Positions 25,329-33,348 of a DNA stretch of 39,191 nt are shown here, piece by piece. Each line of letters opens with the position of its first letter. Positions within the stretch are counted from its first letter, which is position 1. The stretch is from Cytophagales bacterium. GTDB taxonomy: Bacteria; Bacteroidota; Bacteroidia; Cytophagales; Cyclobacteriaceae. The DNA is taken from positions 1-39,191 of the forward strand of contig JAKSDQ010000027.1 in the NCBI GenBank assembly GCA_022360015.1, written 5' to 3'. A program made the position numbers and the translations under genes. Under the pieces are notes generated by a model. That model did no database searches and was not told the origin of the DNA. It worked only from the letters and a program-made list of their open reading frames with translations.

Positions 25329-26870
25329 TTATTGGAGTTTGTTTTCCAAAATAATAAATGACAAGCCGCTCTCCATCCATTTTTTAACATAACCTTTGGT
25401 GTCAGGCACCACCTCAAAAGCCAGTGCTCCTAACACCAAATCTTCATCTCCATCATTATCCCAATCAGCGTGGTCCATCACAATCCACCTTCCTCGTGAG
25501 GGGTCTTTGAAAGTAGAAGCTTCGAATTTTCCATCTCCTTTGTTTTCAAGATAAACAAAGCTTTCATCCGGTGTTTTTTCAAAATCCGGAAAAAAGGATA
25601 TAGAGGCAATATCAATATCCCCATCCTGATCAAAGTCCAGGGGTATGGCATTATAGGCACCATTCTGATGCCAAAAGAACACTTCTTCGAATTGATTCGC
25701 GCCATTGTTCCGATAGATTCTGATGCCATGATAAGGTTTCATTAGCGGCGGGTAGTCCGCGTTGTCCCCGGCTGTATGAATGATATCGTCAAAACCATCC
25801 TCATTGTAATCAAAAAAATTGAAATAGCTCGATCCATAGCTGGGGGGAAAGCGCAGTAAGGCCTCTTCCCTGAACACGCCATTGCCCTGATTATAATAGG
25901 CAAATATGCCCTCATCGCCCTGACCAAAAAGGGCAATTATATCAGGAAGGCCATTGTTGTCAAAATCTTTTATATATGCCTTTATGGGTCCGGGGCGGGT
26001 GCTCAGTAAATGCGAGATGTACTTTCTGTCAGGCGTTTTTTCCCGCCAGGTCAACCGGCCGGTCCACTTTGCAAATTCACAAATGACAATATCCTCCAAA
26101 CCGTCCTGATTGAGATCCCCAAATGATGAATGTACAGGCCTTCTCAGTTGGCTGATTATTTTCCGGGCTTTCCCTTTCCCCTCTTTCGGCAACTCCATCA
26201 AAAAGCCCGAAGGGGCATCTGTAGGGGAAAAGGATCCCATCACGGTAATAAACAGGCTTTTTTCTCTATTATTAAGCCATACTGCCCCCTCTTTTGTATT
26301 GGCAACATTGGGTAGTTGAAGCTTTCTATTAAACTGATAAAGTTTTTGAGAATGCGCATCAGCGATGTAAAGGCCATCTCCGGCAAAGGCAACACAGGTA
26401 GTGCCCGGGGGTGAAAGCCTGTAGGGTGTCTCCACTACTTCAAACAGTTTCAACCCTGTACGGATCTCATCACTGATAATTTCCAGACTATCCGGCGCGT
26501 GGGACAAATAGTAATGCTGAATTTTCACCCATATGCTATCCGGCAGCAATTGATGTGGCGGAAATGTATTGGCCTTTTTTACCATTTCACCACTAGCCCC
26601 CCGGCCAATCAGCTTCATTCTGACACTGTCATGAGGGTAAATCCCATACATATAACCCATCCTCGGAAGTACGTGCTTCTTCCAGGTAGATTTATCGAGC
26701 AGGGACGGTTCAGGATAGCTATGACAGTTAGTACAGTAGGCTTTGGCTAAACTCCGGGCACTTCTTTCCAAATCCTGGGACGCAGGCGGTTCGTTTTTCC
26801 CCTTTTCTCTTGAACAACCTGTCGAAATAAATACCAAACAAATAACCGCTAACCAAAATCTCATTCCCAA
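25329..26870 (-). CDS. Heme-c containing FG-GAP repeat lipoprotein
   Basis: 513 aa. The lipobox STGC gives Cys19. A single CxxCH heme-attachment motif lies in AYCTNCHSYPEP (Cys46, Cys49, His50), followed by a cytochrome-like helical stretch to about residue 130 with a candidate Met ligand in LPRMGYMYG. The rest is a beta-propeller-like FG-GAP region with calcium-binding blocks DLNQDGLEDI, DFDNNGLPDI, DYNEDGFDDI, DFDQDGDIDI and DWDNDGDEDL. The combination suggests a membrane-anchored surface or periplasmic redox protein. The partner is unknown. It is alone on the minus strand between the pruA repeat and a small membrane protein. Confidence 0.85.
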   Translation of the reverse strand: MGMRFWLAVICLVFISTGCSREKGKNEPPASQDLERSARSLAKAYCTNCHSYPEPSLLDKSTWKKHVLPRMGYMYGIYPHDSVRMKLIGRGASGEMVKKANTFPPHQLLPDSIWVKIQHYYLSHAPDSLEIISDEIRTGLKLFEVVETPYRLSPPGTTCVAFAGDGLYIADAHSQKLYQFNRKLQLPNVANTKEGAVWLNNREKSLFITVMGSFSPTDAPSGFLMELPKEGKGKARKIISQLRRPVHSSFGDLNQDGLEDIVICEFAKWTGRLTWREKTPDRKYISHLLSTRPGPIKAYIKDFDNNGLPDIIALFGQGDEGIFAYYNQGNGVFREEALLRFPPSYGSSYFNFFDYNEDGFDDIIHTAGDNADYPPLMKPYHGIRIYRNNGANQFEEVFFWHQNGAYNAIPLDFDQDGDIDIASISFFPDFEKTPDESFVYLENKGDGKFEASTFKDPSRGRWIVMDHADWDNDGDEDLVLGALAFEVVPDTKGYVKKWMESGLSFIILENKLQ

Positions 26871-26975
26871 AATCTATGTTAACACAAACAATGATACAGC
26901 TTACTTGCGGAAATAAGGTTAAGCCAAGGTTAAAGTTTTATTAAGTTGAAGTCAACAGACAACGAAAAATTCCAA

Positions 26976-27200
26976 TCAACCTATTAACGAAGTCTTTCCC
27001 TTATCAAATTTGCCCAAACCCGGTAGCGGGTGCATATCCTCCTCTTCAAATTCCCTGATTGCTGCCTCCCAAAACCTGGGATCATCGCTCTCCAGCTTGC
27101 TAAATTCGTCGTTTACCAGCCAGGCTCCATAACACAACATAAATATCAATGAGCCCAGCAGACCAACAACTATCCGCTTTAACAATCGTTTATTCATCAT
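26976..27200 (-). CDS. Small single-span membrane protein, possible SGNH-hydrolase stub
   Basis: 74 aa. Basic N-terminus, then one hydrophobic segment (about 9-28). The sequence DDPRFWEAAIREFEEED resembles the lead-in of secreted SGNH/GDSL hydrolases, where it normally precedes a Pro-rich turn and the Gly-x-Ser-Ser nucleophile block. Here the frame ends shortly afterwards, without that block, and I see no continuation in other frames. It is either a truncated remnant or an independent small protein. Confidence 0.5.
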   Translation of the reverse strand: MMNKRLLKRIVVGLLGSLIFMLCYGAWLVNDEFSKLESDDPRFWEAAIREFEEEDMHPLPGLGKFDKGKTSLIG

Positions 27201-27248
27201 TTACATTTCGGTGAATACTATTGAATAGAACCTATTTAATCAGGCACC

Positions 27249-27262
27249 GATTTTATAAAATC
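27249..27262. promoter_or_regulatory. 14-bp palindrome in a divergent gap
   Basis: GATTTTATAAAATC is a perfect palindrome between the divergent genes at 27200 and 27469. It is an operator candidate on position only. Confidence 0.25.
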
Positions 27263-27335
27263 CGACAGCTATTTCAAAAAGTGTTAAAAATTATGCTAAA
27301 GTTATTTTTTTTTATATGAGAAAAATGTATTATAT

Positions 27336-27377
27336 GAAAATTTCAAATCATTGGCTTTTGAAGCAGGCAGGTGAAAT
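27336..27377. repeat. Short dispersed repeat, copy B
   Basis: Similar to 23879-23919 (see copy A). It lies about 90 bases before the ELWxxDGT gene, so in both places the element precedes an exported-protein gene on the same strand. Confidence 0.6.
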
Positions 27378-27468
27378 GCACTGGTCGAAAAGCTGATCAG
27401 GAATCAGGGAAAAGCATAAATCCGGGCCTAAGATCACAATTTATAGGGAAACAAACAATCACTTCACC

Positions 27469-28737
27469 ATGAATAAGCAATTATGGTTTTTGCCCCTGTT
27501 ACTTAGTATGTTTTTCAACAGGTTAAGTGCACAGATACAGGTAACTGATTTATTATCTAAAGACTCGGACAAAAATTCCATGCCAAGAAATTTCGTTCAA
27601 TTTAATAATCTGCTTTTCTTTGAAGCAATCACCGAAAGTTATGGCAAGGAAATATGGGTAAGTGATGGTACAGTTGACAATACCAGACTGCTAAAAGATA
27701 TTTACCCGGGGAAGAGCAGCGGTATCACTACCGTCTTTTCGCAAAGTTCTGTAACATTTAATGATAAGCTTTTTTTTGTAGCGAATGATGGACAGAACGG
27801 AAAACAGATTTGGTCCACAGATGGAACTGAAGAAGGGACAGTACCTGTTACCGACTTACCAAAGCTCAATATGTCCAACCTGACCTTGGTAGGTGATTAT
27901 TTTTACTTTCTCTCGAAAGAGGGTTTTCTACTCCATGTCTGGAAGAGTGATGGAACCAGCGAAGGAACTATTGTAGTAAAAGGGGATCTGCCTATCCGGA
28001 ATTATCCAAGTTTTGAAGGTGCCGCCAACGGTCTGTTTTTCTTCACATTTCAGCCAGAAGAAACCAATCAATCCAGGGTTTGGAGAAGTGACGGTACCGA
28101 ATCAGGCACCTTTCCGGTCACGCAAGAAGTTGACGGGAATGGTGCAGGGCCAACGGGGACATCCTCCCTGACACAGTATATCGAATTCAACAATGATTTA
28201 TACTTTGTGGTCAAAAGTTCATCAATATTTCCCTTTCCTACCACGGTGGGTATTATGAAAACCGACGGCTCCCCGGAAAATACCGTTCCGGTAAAAGCAG
28301 TACATGAAGGCAACTGGGAATTAGTCGATTTTGCTGATGTCATTGAAATTAATAATAAGTTATATTTTTCATTTTTCCTGACGGACTACCGGCGCTTATT
28401 CATATGGGAATCAGATGGAACGGAAAACGGCACCAAAAAAATCTATGATGTGAGTGGCCCAAAATATTATGTGCCTTCCAATCTGGCTACAAATGGAACT
28501 GATTTGATCTTTACCGGTAAAAGCAACAACGATGAAACCGCCCTCTTGAAATTAAATCCTGAAAACTATCAGGTGGAGGAAATCAAAGAGTTAATTACAA
28601 ACGTAAACCAACCTTTTTTTACTCGTCATTTCAACATCAATCTCATCAGCAAGATCACAGACAACTCATTTTATATTGCTCCTCCAACAAGTGGTGCAAC
28701 AGCCACGTCCGCTGGCGCCAGGTTAAGCATGAGGTGA
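27469..28737 (+). CDS. Secreted ELWxxDGT-repeat beta-propeller protein, possibly truncated
   Basis: 422 aa. Signal peptide 1-21 (cleavage near LSAQ/I). At least six repeats of the ELWxxDGT type are visible: EIWVSDGTVDNT, QIWSTDGTEEGT, HVWKSDGTSEGT, RVWRSDGTESGT, GIMKTDGSPENT and FIWESDGTENGT, spaced about 45-65 residues, as expected for propeller blades. Family members in Bacteroidota are usually exported and often end in a type IX secretion C-terminal domain. None is seen here: the protein stops in a short Ala/Thr/Ser-rich tail, PTSGATATSAGARLSMR, whose DNA is locally GC-richer. The ligand is unknown. Confidence 0.8.
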   Translation: MNKQLWFLPLLLSMFFNRLSAQIQVTDLLSKDSDKNSMPRNFVQFNNLLFFEAITESYGKEIWVSDGTVDNTRLLKDIYPGKSSGITTVFSQSSVTFNDKLFFVANDGQNGKQIWSTDGTEEGTVPVTDLPKLNMSNLTLVGDYFYFLSKEGFLLHVWKSDGTSEGTIVVKGDLPIRNYPSFEGAANGLFFFTFQPEETNQSRVWRSDGTESGTFPVTQEVDGNGAGPTGTSSLTQYIEFNNDLYFVVKSSSIFPFPTTVGIMKTDGSPENTVPVKAVHEGNWELVDFADVIEINNKLYFSFFLTDYRRLFIWESDGTENGTKKIYDVSGPKYYVPSNLATNGTDLIFTGKSNNDETALLKLNPENYQVEEIKELITNVNQPFFTRHFNINLISKITDNSFYIAPPTSGATATSAGARLSMR

Positions 28738-28999
28738 TATGAAAGAGCAAATTAATTGCTTCATTTCCAATAAATTACAATCTTATAAATACCCATTTTT
28801 AGGGGTTGACAGTTGTTTAGTTTTTTAGTAAATTAATATTTTCTTTTCTGACATTGGCAGGAATATAAAAAATGGGATAACCTACTATTAAACGACCAGT
28901 CCGACCACCAGCTTACTTCGAAAAGAAGAAGTCAATCCTTTTGTCTGTTTATTAAAAAACACAATCTACCAAATTGTTCAACTCTAACTAAATAAGCTT

Positions 29000-31246
29000 A
29001 TGGAAACCACGAAAGAAAAACTATCCCCACACGAATTGGATGAATTTGACTTTGAGGAACAGCTAGATATCCAGGAAACCGATGCCGAATACATACAAGA
29101 AACGGCTTCACTATTTCCAGGGCTATTGCAGGTAAGCGGTTTATATACCTGGTCTTACAAAATCGCTCTCAAAAATCCATTTCCCTACGCTAAACCGGAT
29201 GGATTAGAGGAGTCAGAGATACAACCTATCGGGTTTTGGAGGAAAAGAAAGGAAGCACTCAGGATAGATCTCGATGGGAAATATCCACAAAATACGATAA
29301 GTGGGACCATAAAGATCGGGCTAAACCTTCGGTCACATTGGATAGCAAGTGTGAAATACCAGGGATCATCCAAATGGGCTGGCACTATCTGGTACAAATC
29401 GGGCCATGCTGCCTTACTCCCTCACACTGGCATTAAGATGAAGGTAATCCGATCACTGTACCCGGGCCAACGCCTGGCAATCGTCAAGTTCGGTGGCGGC
29501 GGTGCCACGAGCCGCACTATGATCTATCGATGGAAAAGTAAATATTTTCGCAATGTCCAATTCGAGTTTGATGTGGCAAGCGGAACTTCGGCAGTGACAC
29601 ATATTGAAACTGACGCACATCCAAATCGCCCTGCCTCTTTGCCTGCGGAAAAATTAACCATCCAAAAAGTATTTCGAAGTACCGGTTTTAAAGTTTCGAC
29701 AACAAAAGACAGTTCGATAATACCACTCAGCGGGTCAGGGCCCAATGCGCGGTGGAGTGATATGGAAATGCACGATGCCATGCAGACCTATTGGTCAAGA
29801 TTTTCCAACAGACCTCAGTGGTCATTGTGGACATTCTTTGCCGGTCTGCATGAGCAAGGACCTTCGCTGGGCGGGATCATGTTTGATGATATTGGTCCAA
29901 ACCATCGTCAGGGAACTGCTGTTTTCAATGATTCGTTCATCAAAAATCCTCCTCACAGTGACCCTAAACCGGCAGCCTGGGTTAATCGTATGAAATTCTG
30001 GACAACCTGCCACGAAATGGGCCATGCCTTCAACCTGGCACATTCCTGGCAGAAATCCTTGGTTTTTGGCGGAAAAGGTCCCTGGATACCCCTGGATAAT
30101 GAACCTGAGGCGCGTAGTTTTATGAATTATCCTTTCAGCGTTGCAGGCGGGCAGTCAGCATTTTTCAAAGATTTTGAATATAGATTCAGTGATGACGAGC
30201 TACTCTTTTTGCGTCACGCACCAGAGCAGTTCGTGCAAATGGGAAATGCGGACTGGTTTGATGATCATGGGTTCAACCAGGCAAATGTTTACCCTGAACA
30301 AAGCTTTAAACTGGAAGCACGCCTGCACCGAGATATCGACCATTTTGAGTTTATGGAACCGGTTAAGATCGAGCTGAAACTGGTTAACATGACCGGCCAG
30401 CCAAAATTGCTGGGTATCTCAACACTCTCAGACAGTGAACATTTAACCGTAATTATCAAAGGAAAAGGAAAACCTGCAAGACAATGGCACCCTTACACTC
30501 AAAAATGCCTGGAAAACCCGCTCAGGCAGTTGGTTCCCGAAGAGGCAATGTATAGCTCTTTGCGTATAGCATCAGGTCTGAATGGCTGGGATCTGGCAGA
30601 GCCAGGGGTCTATGAGGTTCAGGTAGCTATAAACATTGAAGGGGAAGATATAATCTCCAATGTATTGAATGTGAAAATTGCCCCACCAAAAAGCTATGAA
30701 GAAGAGCTCGTAGCTCAGGATTTCTTTTCTGAAGATGTAGGAAGGATCCTTGCCTTCAATGGAAGCATGTTCCTTGAAAAAGGTAATGACGTATTGCGGC
30801 AGGTTGTGGACCAGTTTGGAAAAAACCGGGTTTCATGCCATGCCTCCATTGCGCTAAACATGCCTTTGGCCAAAGGATACAAATATTTAGACATTCCGGA
30901 GGGCGAATCTTTATATGCTTCGGCACAGGATGCAAATGCGTCAATCAAAGTGGCCGAACCAAAAGTAGACGAAGCCCGAAAGGAACTGATGAAAGTTTTA
31001 ATATCCAACAAAAACAATGCGGTAGATACCTTTGGGCATATTGACTATGGAGACCAGGTTAAAATGCTAAGCCAGTTTCTTTACGCCGATGGCGATGCCA
31101 GGAGTGCGGAAGAATGTATGAAAAATGCTCATGATGTGCTGAAGTCACGTAATGTACTTGATTCGGTGCTTGAAGAATTTCAACATGAAAGGAGACAATA
31201 TTCTGAAAACAAATCCGGTTCCAAAACGGCCACAGTAGAAGATTAG
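29000..31246 (+). CDS. Metzincin-like zinc metallopeptidase without signal peptide
   Basis: 748 aa. The zinc motif HEMGHAFNLAH places His338, Glu339, His342 and His348 in the HExxHxxxxxH arrangement, with Asn345 where metzincins usually have Gly. A Met-turn candidate SFMNYP (Met375) follows at suitable distance. Upstream, residues 220-330 hold a probable catalytic-domain start (KVFRSTGFKVSTT). About 430-640 is beta-rich, like an accessory domain (FKLEARLHRDIDHFEFMEPV), and the last 100 residues are helical, TPR-like. The N-terminus is acidic (METTKEKLSPHELDEFDFEE) with no signal peptide or membrane span, so either it is cytoplasmic or it leaves by a leaderless route. The lipoprotein at 31336 probably follows on the same transcript. 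Confidence 0.75.
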   Translation: METTKEKLSPHELDEFDFEEQLDIQETDAEYIQETASLFPGLLQVSGLYTWSYKIALKNPFPYAKPDGLEESEIQPIGFWRKRKEALRIDLDGKYPQNTISGTIKIGLNLRSHWIASVKYQGSSKWAGTIWYKSGHAALLPHTGIKMKVIRSLYPGQRLAIVKFGGGGATSRTMIYRWKSKYFRNVQFEFDVASGTSAVTHIETDAHPNRPASLPAEKLTIQKVFRSTGFKVSTTKDSSIIPLSGSGPNARWSDMEMHDAMQTYWSRFSNRPQWSLWTFFAGLHEQGPSLGGIMFDDIGPNHRQGTAVFNDSFIKNPPHSDPKPAAWVNRMKFWTTCHEMGHAFNLAHSWQKSLVFGGKGPWIPLDNEPEARSFMNYPFSVAGGQSAFFKDFEYRFSDDELLFLRHAPEQFVQMGNADWFDDHGFNQANVYPEQSFKLEARLHRDIDHFEFMEPVKIELKLVNMTGQPKLLGISTLSDSEHLTVIIKGKGKPARQWHPYTQKCLENPLRQLVPEEAMYSSLRIASGLNGWDLAEPGVYEVQVAINIEGEDIISNVLNVKIAPPKSYEEELVAQDFFSEDVGRILAFNGSMFLEKGNDVLRQVVDQFGKNRVSCHASIALNMPLAKGYKYLDIPEGESLYASAQDANASIKVAEPKVDEARKELMKVLISNKNNAVDTFGHIDYGDQVKMLSQFLYADGDARSAEECMKNAHDVLKSRNVLDSVLEEFQHERRQYSENKSGSKTATVED

Positions 31247-31335
31247 GGAAAAACCTAAAATAGTCTGTATCCGGAATAGTTATTGAGAAATCCGGCGCTA
31301 TGATGGGTGATCATCTCAGACATTTTCGGTTATCC

Positions 31336-31749
31336 ATGAAGTTCAAATGGATGAAATGGCATTACATTGTACTATCTTTTTCATATATAATCCTAACCAA
31401 TTGCAGCACAATGGGTAATAAAACAGATAGTTCTCAATCCATTGGCCAGAAGCCTGTTTTTCATATTGCCCTCCGGGAAGGCTTCTATGAAGATGAAATT
31501 CAGGTGGAACACAATGGGCAAATCGTATATCAAAAAAACAAAGTTACCAGTGATGTAAGAATTGGTTTGGCAGATTCCTTCGAAATTCCACAACAAGAAG
31601 GGCCTGATATACTTTATTTTATGATCCCTGAAAAAGGTATAAAACAACGGATTACATTTCAGTTTTCGTTTACGGTTTACATGGCAGTATCCTACATCGA
31701 TGATGAACTGCGGCTTACAGTCTCTGATGCGCCCTTTGGTTACATGTAA
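31336..31749 (+). CDS. Small putative lipoprotein downstream of the metzincin
   Basis: 137 aa from the ATG at 31336 (MKFKWMKWHYIVLSFSYII), chosen because it yields a short basic N-region and a lipobox ILTNC. An in-frame ATG at 31300 would add 12 residues. The mature part is beta-rich (FHIALREGFYEDEIQVEHNG, ITFQFSFTVYMAVSYIDDEL) and not recognised. Its position 90 bases after the metzincin gene on the same strand suggests a shared transcript, possibly as inhibitor or anchor, but that is a guess. Confidence 0.6.
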   Translation: MKFKWMKWHYIVLSFSYIILTNCSTMGNKTDSSQSIGQKPVFHIALREGFYEDEIQVEHNGQIVYQKNKVTSDVRIGLADSFEIPQQEGPDILYFMIPEKGIKQRITFQFSFTVYMAVSYIDDELRLTVSDAPFGYM

Positions 31750-31764
31750 CACAAATGAAGTTTT

Positions 31765-31792
31765 AAAGGGCCTGTTTTCAAAAAGGTTCTTT
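31765..31792 (+). terminator. Candidate terminator after the metzincin-lipoprotein pair
   Basis: AAAGGGCCT (31765-31773) and AGGTTCTTT (31784-31792) form a 9-bp stem with two G-U pairs, 16 bases past the stop. Only a short T run is present at the base of the stem. Confidence 0.4.
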
Positions 31793-31892
31793 AAAGCTTC
31801 ACTGATCAGGACATCCCTGAAGTTTTAATTTTTGTTAGTTCGACCAACACCTATAAGTCATTAGTTTTTTTTACACCGATCCCAGGGATATA

Positions 31893-32404
31893 CTATTTGG
31901 AACTATCAATGAGAGGTTTAATTGACAAATCAGTATAAAACAAATACACATTTTTAGGGCCTTTAAACAAACTTATCTCCCTGTTATCCTTGAGATAGCA
32001 ATATGCGGCATTACCACCATCGACACGCTGATAAGTACTATCATGACTATATTTCACTGCCAGTGCTTGCCATAGCATCCACCTGCAGTATTAAGGGCAT
32101 ATCATAAATTTCCAGAACCGCTTAATGCTAATAAAAGTTGATTTAGCTTACTATTATAGAAATAGGGGGTAAAACTTGTTTCTGCCTTGCCTTTATCAAA
32201 GGCCATATCATAGGTATATAAATCAAAATCATTGACATATATTTTGCCGTCTTCAAGTAACTTTTCAAGGTGCCGATTGAATTGTTTTTCTGTCATTCCA
32301 AAGGTGAAACCTAATAAGAGGCTAGGATTACTTTTTTGATATTCTTTTTGCTGATTACCACATGCCGCTGAAATCAATAACAAGCTGGCGAGCATATAGT
32401 TCAT
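31893..32404 (-). pseudogene. Broken small lipoprotein gene
   Basis: Start at 32404 gives MNYMLASLLLISAACGNQQK, a lipoprotein signal with lipobox SAAC. The frame runs to TGA at 32102 (ending ALSGSGNL). A second frame from about 32078 to 31893 encodes LWQALAVKYSHDSTYQRVDG, then AYCYLKDNREISLFKGPKNV and YLFYTDLSIKPL, which reads like the natural C-terminal half. A short stretch in the third frame (IYDMPLILQVDAM) bridges the two. The simplest reading is one gene with two frameshifts near 32080-32110. Two unrelated small ORFs cannot be excluded. Confidence 0.5.
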
Positions 32405-32573
32405 AATAAACCCAGTTGGTTGAACCCACGAAATACCTAATTTAACTTTTAAAGGCAAATCTTAATTAAGGTAGTGCTACATTTAAGCCAGGTTAACTTA
32501 TCTCAGGTTGAAATGTGGTAAGGTGCCGGATAAAGAAATAGGCGGTTAAAGGGGTTTAAAATACTTTATTTTA

Positions 32574-32798
32574 TTACATTCTTGGTACTGGTATGCCAGG
32601 TTTTGAGCAAATTCCATGCACATTACTGTCTTTTATTGGTCGGTCATCAATGGGCATGTTTAAATAAGCAGTACCTCCTGTTTTTGGGTTTTCAAACTTA
32701 ACTACTCTTGCTTTATTTTCTGGCAATGGTAACATTTCGCAACCATGTGTCCTTATCCAGTCAAAAAGATAAGCTCTTGTAACTATATAATCAGTCAT
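32574..32798 (-). CDS. HicA-like toxin candidate of a HicBA-type pair
   Basis: 74 aa. Fold cues are an N-terminal helix (TRAYLFDWIRTHGCEML), two strands (KARVVKFENPKTGGTAYLNM), and a C-terminal helix IKDSNVHGICSKPGIPVP. These resemble HicA-type double-stranded-RNA-binding-like toxins, whose last helix ends in an Ile-Leu-Lys-like block. The usual Gly-Ser-His-His strand motif is absent and is replaced by GGTAYLNMP. It follows the HicB-like gene after 17 bases. The assignment rests mainly on the partner and gene size. Confidence 0.55.
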   Translation of the reverse strand: MTDYIVTRAYLFDWIRTHGCEMLPLPENKARVVKFENPKTGGTAYLNMPIDDRPIKDSNVHGICSKPGIPVPRM

Positions 32799-32815
32799 TT
32801 AATGATATTAAGCCG

Positions 32816-33109
32816 TTAAGCCGATTGAAGGAAGATTGATTTTTTGGTTACCTTTGAATCGTTAGATTTCAAATCGTTGGCAACTTTTGAAGCTTCATAG
32901 TCAAATATGTCATGCAGGGCATTAAATAAATTGGTTATTAATTCATGTTCTGTATCACCCTCTGCAAATACGTTTGGAAATTGTTTGAAATAACCTGAGT
33001 ATCCCCCTTGTTTTTGGTCTTCTATTTCTTTAATTCTGGGAAGTGTGTATTCCATCCAGGCCAATTTCTTTTTCATCCTGGATCGATATTCCTTGGTGAT
33101 CTCATCCAT
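32816..33109 (-). CDS. HicB-like antitoxin
   Basis: 97 aa. The core GGYSGYFKQFPNVFAEGDTE, then HELITNLFNALHDIFDYEA (about 35-73), matches the partial RNase H fold of HicB antitoxins. There the strand pair carries Gly-Tyr and the Ala-Glu-Gly-Asp turn precedes the helix. A basic helical N-terminal extension (MDEITKEYRSRMKKKLAWME) is present. There is no C-terminal helix-turn-helix or ribbon-helix-helix of usual length, so autoregulation by DNA binding is uncertain. It lies directly upstream of the HicA-like gene. Confidence 0.75.
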   Translation of the reverse strand: MDEITKEYRSRMKKKLAWMEYTLPRIKEIEDQKQGGYSGYFKQFPNVFAEGDTEHELITNLFNALHDIFDYEASKVANDLKSNDSKVTKKSIFLQSA

Positions 33110-33143
33110 AAGACTTTAAAGGTGTATCAAATTGTGTATTAAA

Positions 33144-33180
33144 CAAAAAAGCCACCCACAATTTTAATCTTGTAAGTGGC
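33144..33180 (-). terminator. Rho-independent terminator after tRNA-Ala
   Basis: On the minus strand a 10-bp stem with two G-U pairs (33180-33171 with 33158-33149) and a 12-base loop is followed by T6. It begins 12 bases after the tRNA 3' end. Confidence 0.85.
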
Positions 33181-33192
33181 TGATTATCAGCG

Positions 33193-33266
33193 TGGAGCCA
33201 ATGGGAGTCGAACCCACGACCTCTTGACTGCCAGTCAAGCGCTCTAGCCATCTGAGCTATGGCCCC
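33193..33266 (-). tRNA. tRNA-Ala (anticodon GGC)
   Basis: On the minus strand the acceptor GGGGCCA pairs with TGGCTCC, including the G3-U70 wobble that identifies alanine tRNAs. The anticodon stem cttga/tcaag closes loop ctGGCag, reading GCC/GCU. The T-loop is ggttcgactcc, the discriminator is A, and CCA is not encoded. Confidence 0.96.
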
Positions 33267-33348
33267 GTAAAATGGTAACAATTGATATAACTGATTTTTC
33301 TTTTTTCAGTTTATCAATGGGTTGGCAAATATATCCAATTTTTTCTAA

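Noticed and set aside
33285-33316. Hairpin AACTGA/TCAGTT between the nlpC/P60 gene and tRNA-Ala as a terminator
   Set aside because: On the relevant minus strand the loop is A-rich and no T run follows the stem, so the evidence is too weak.
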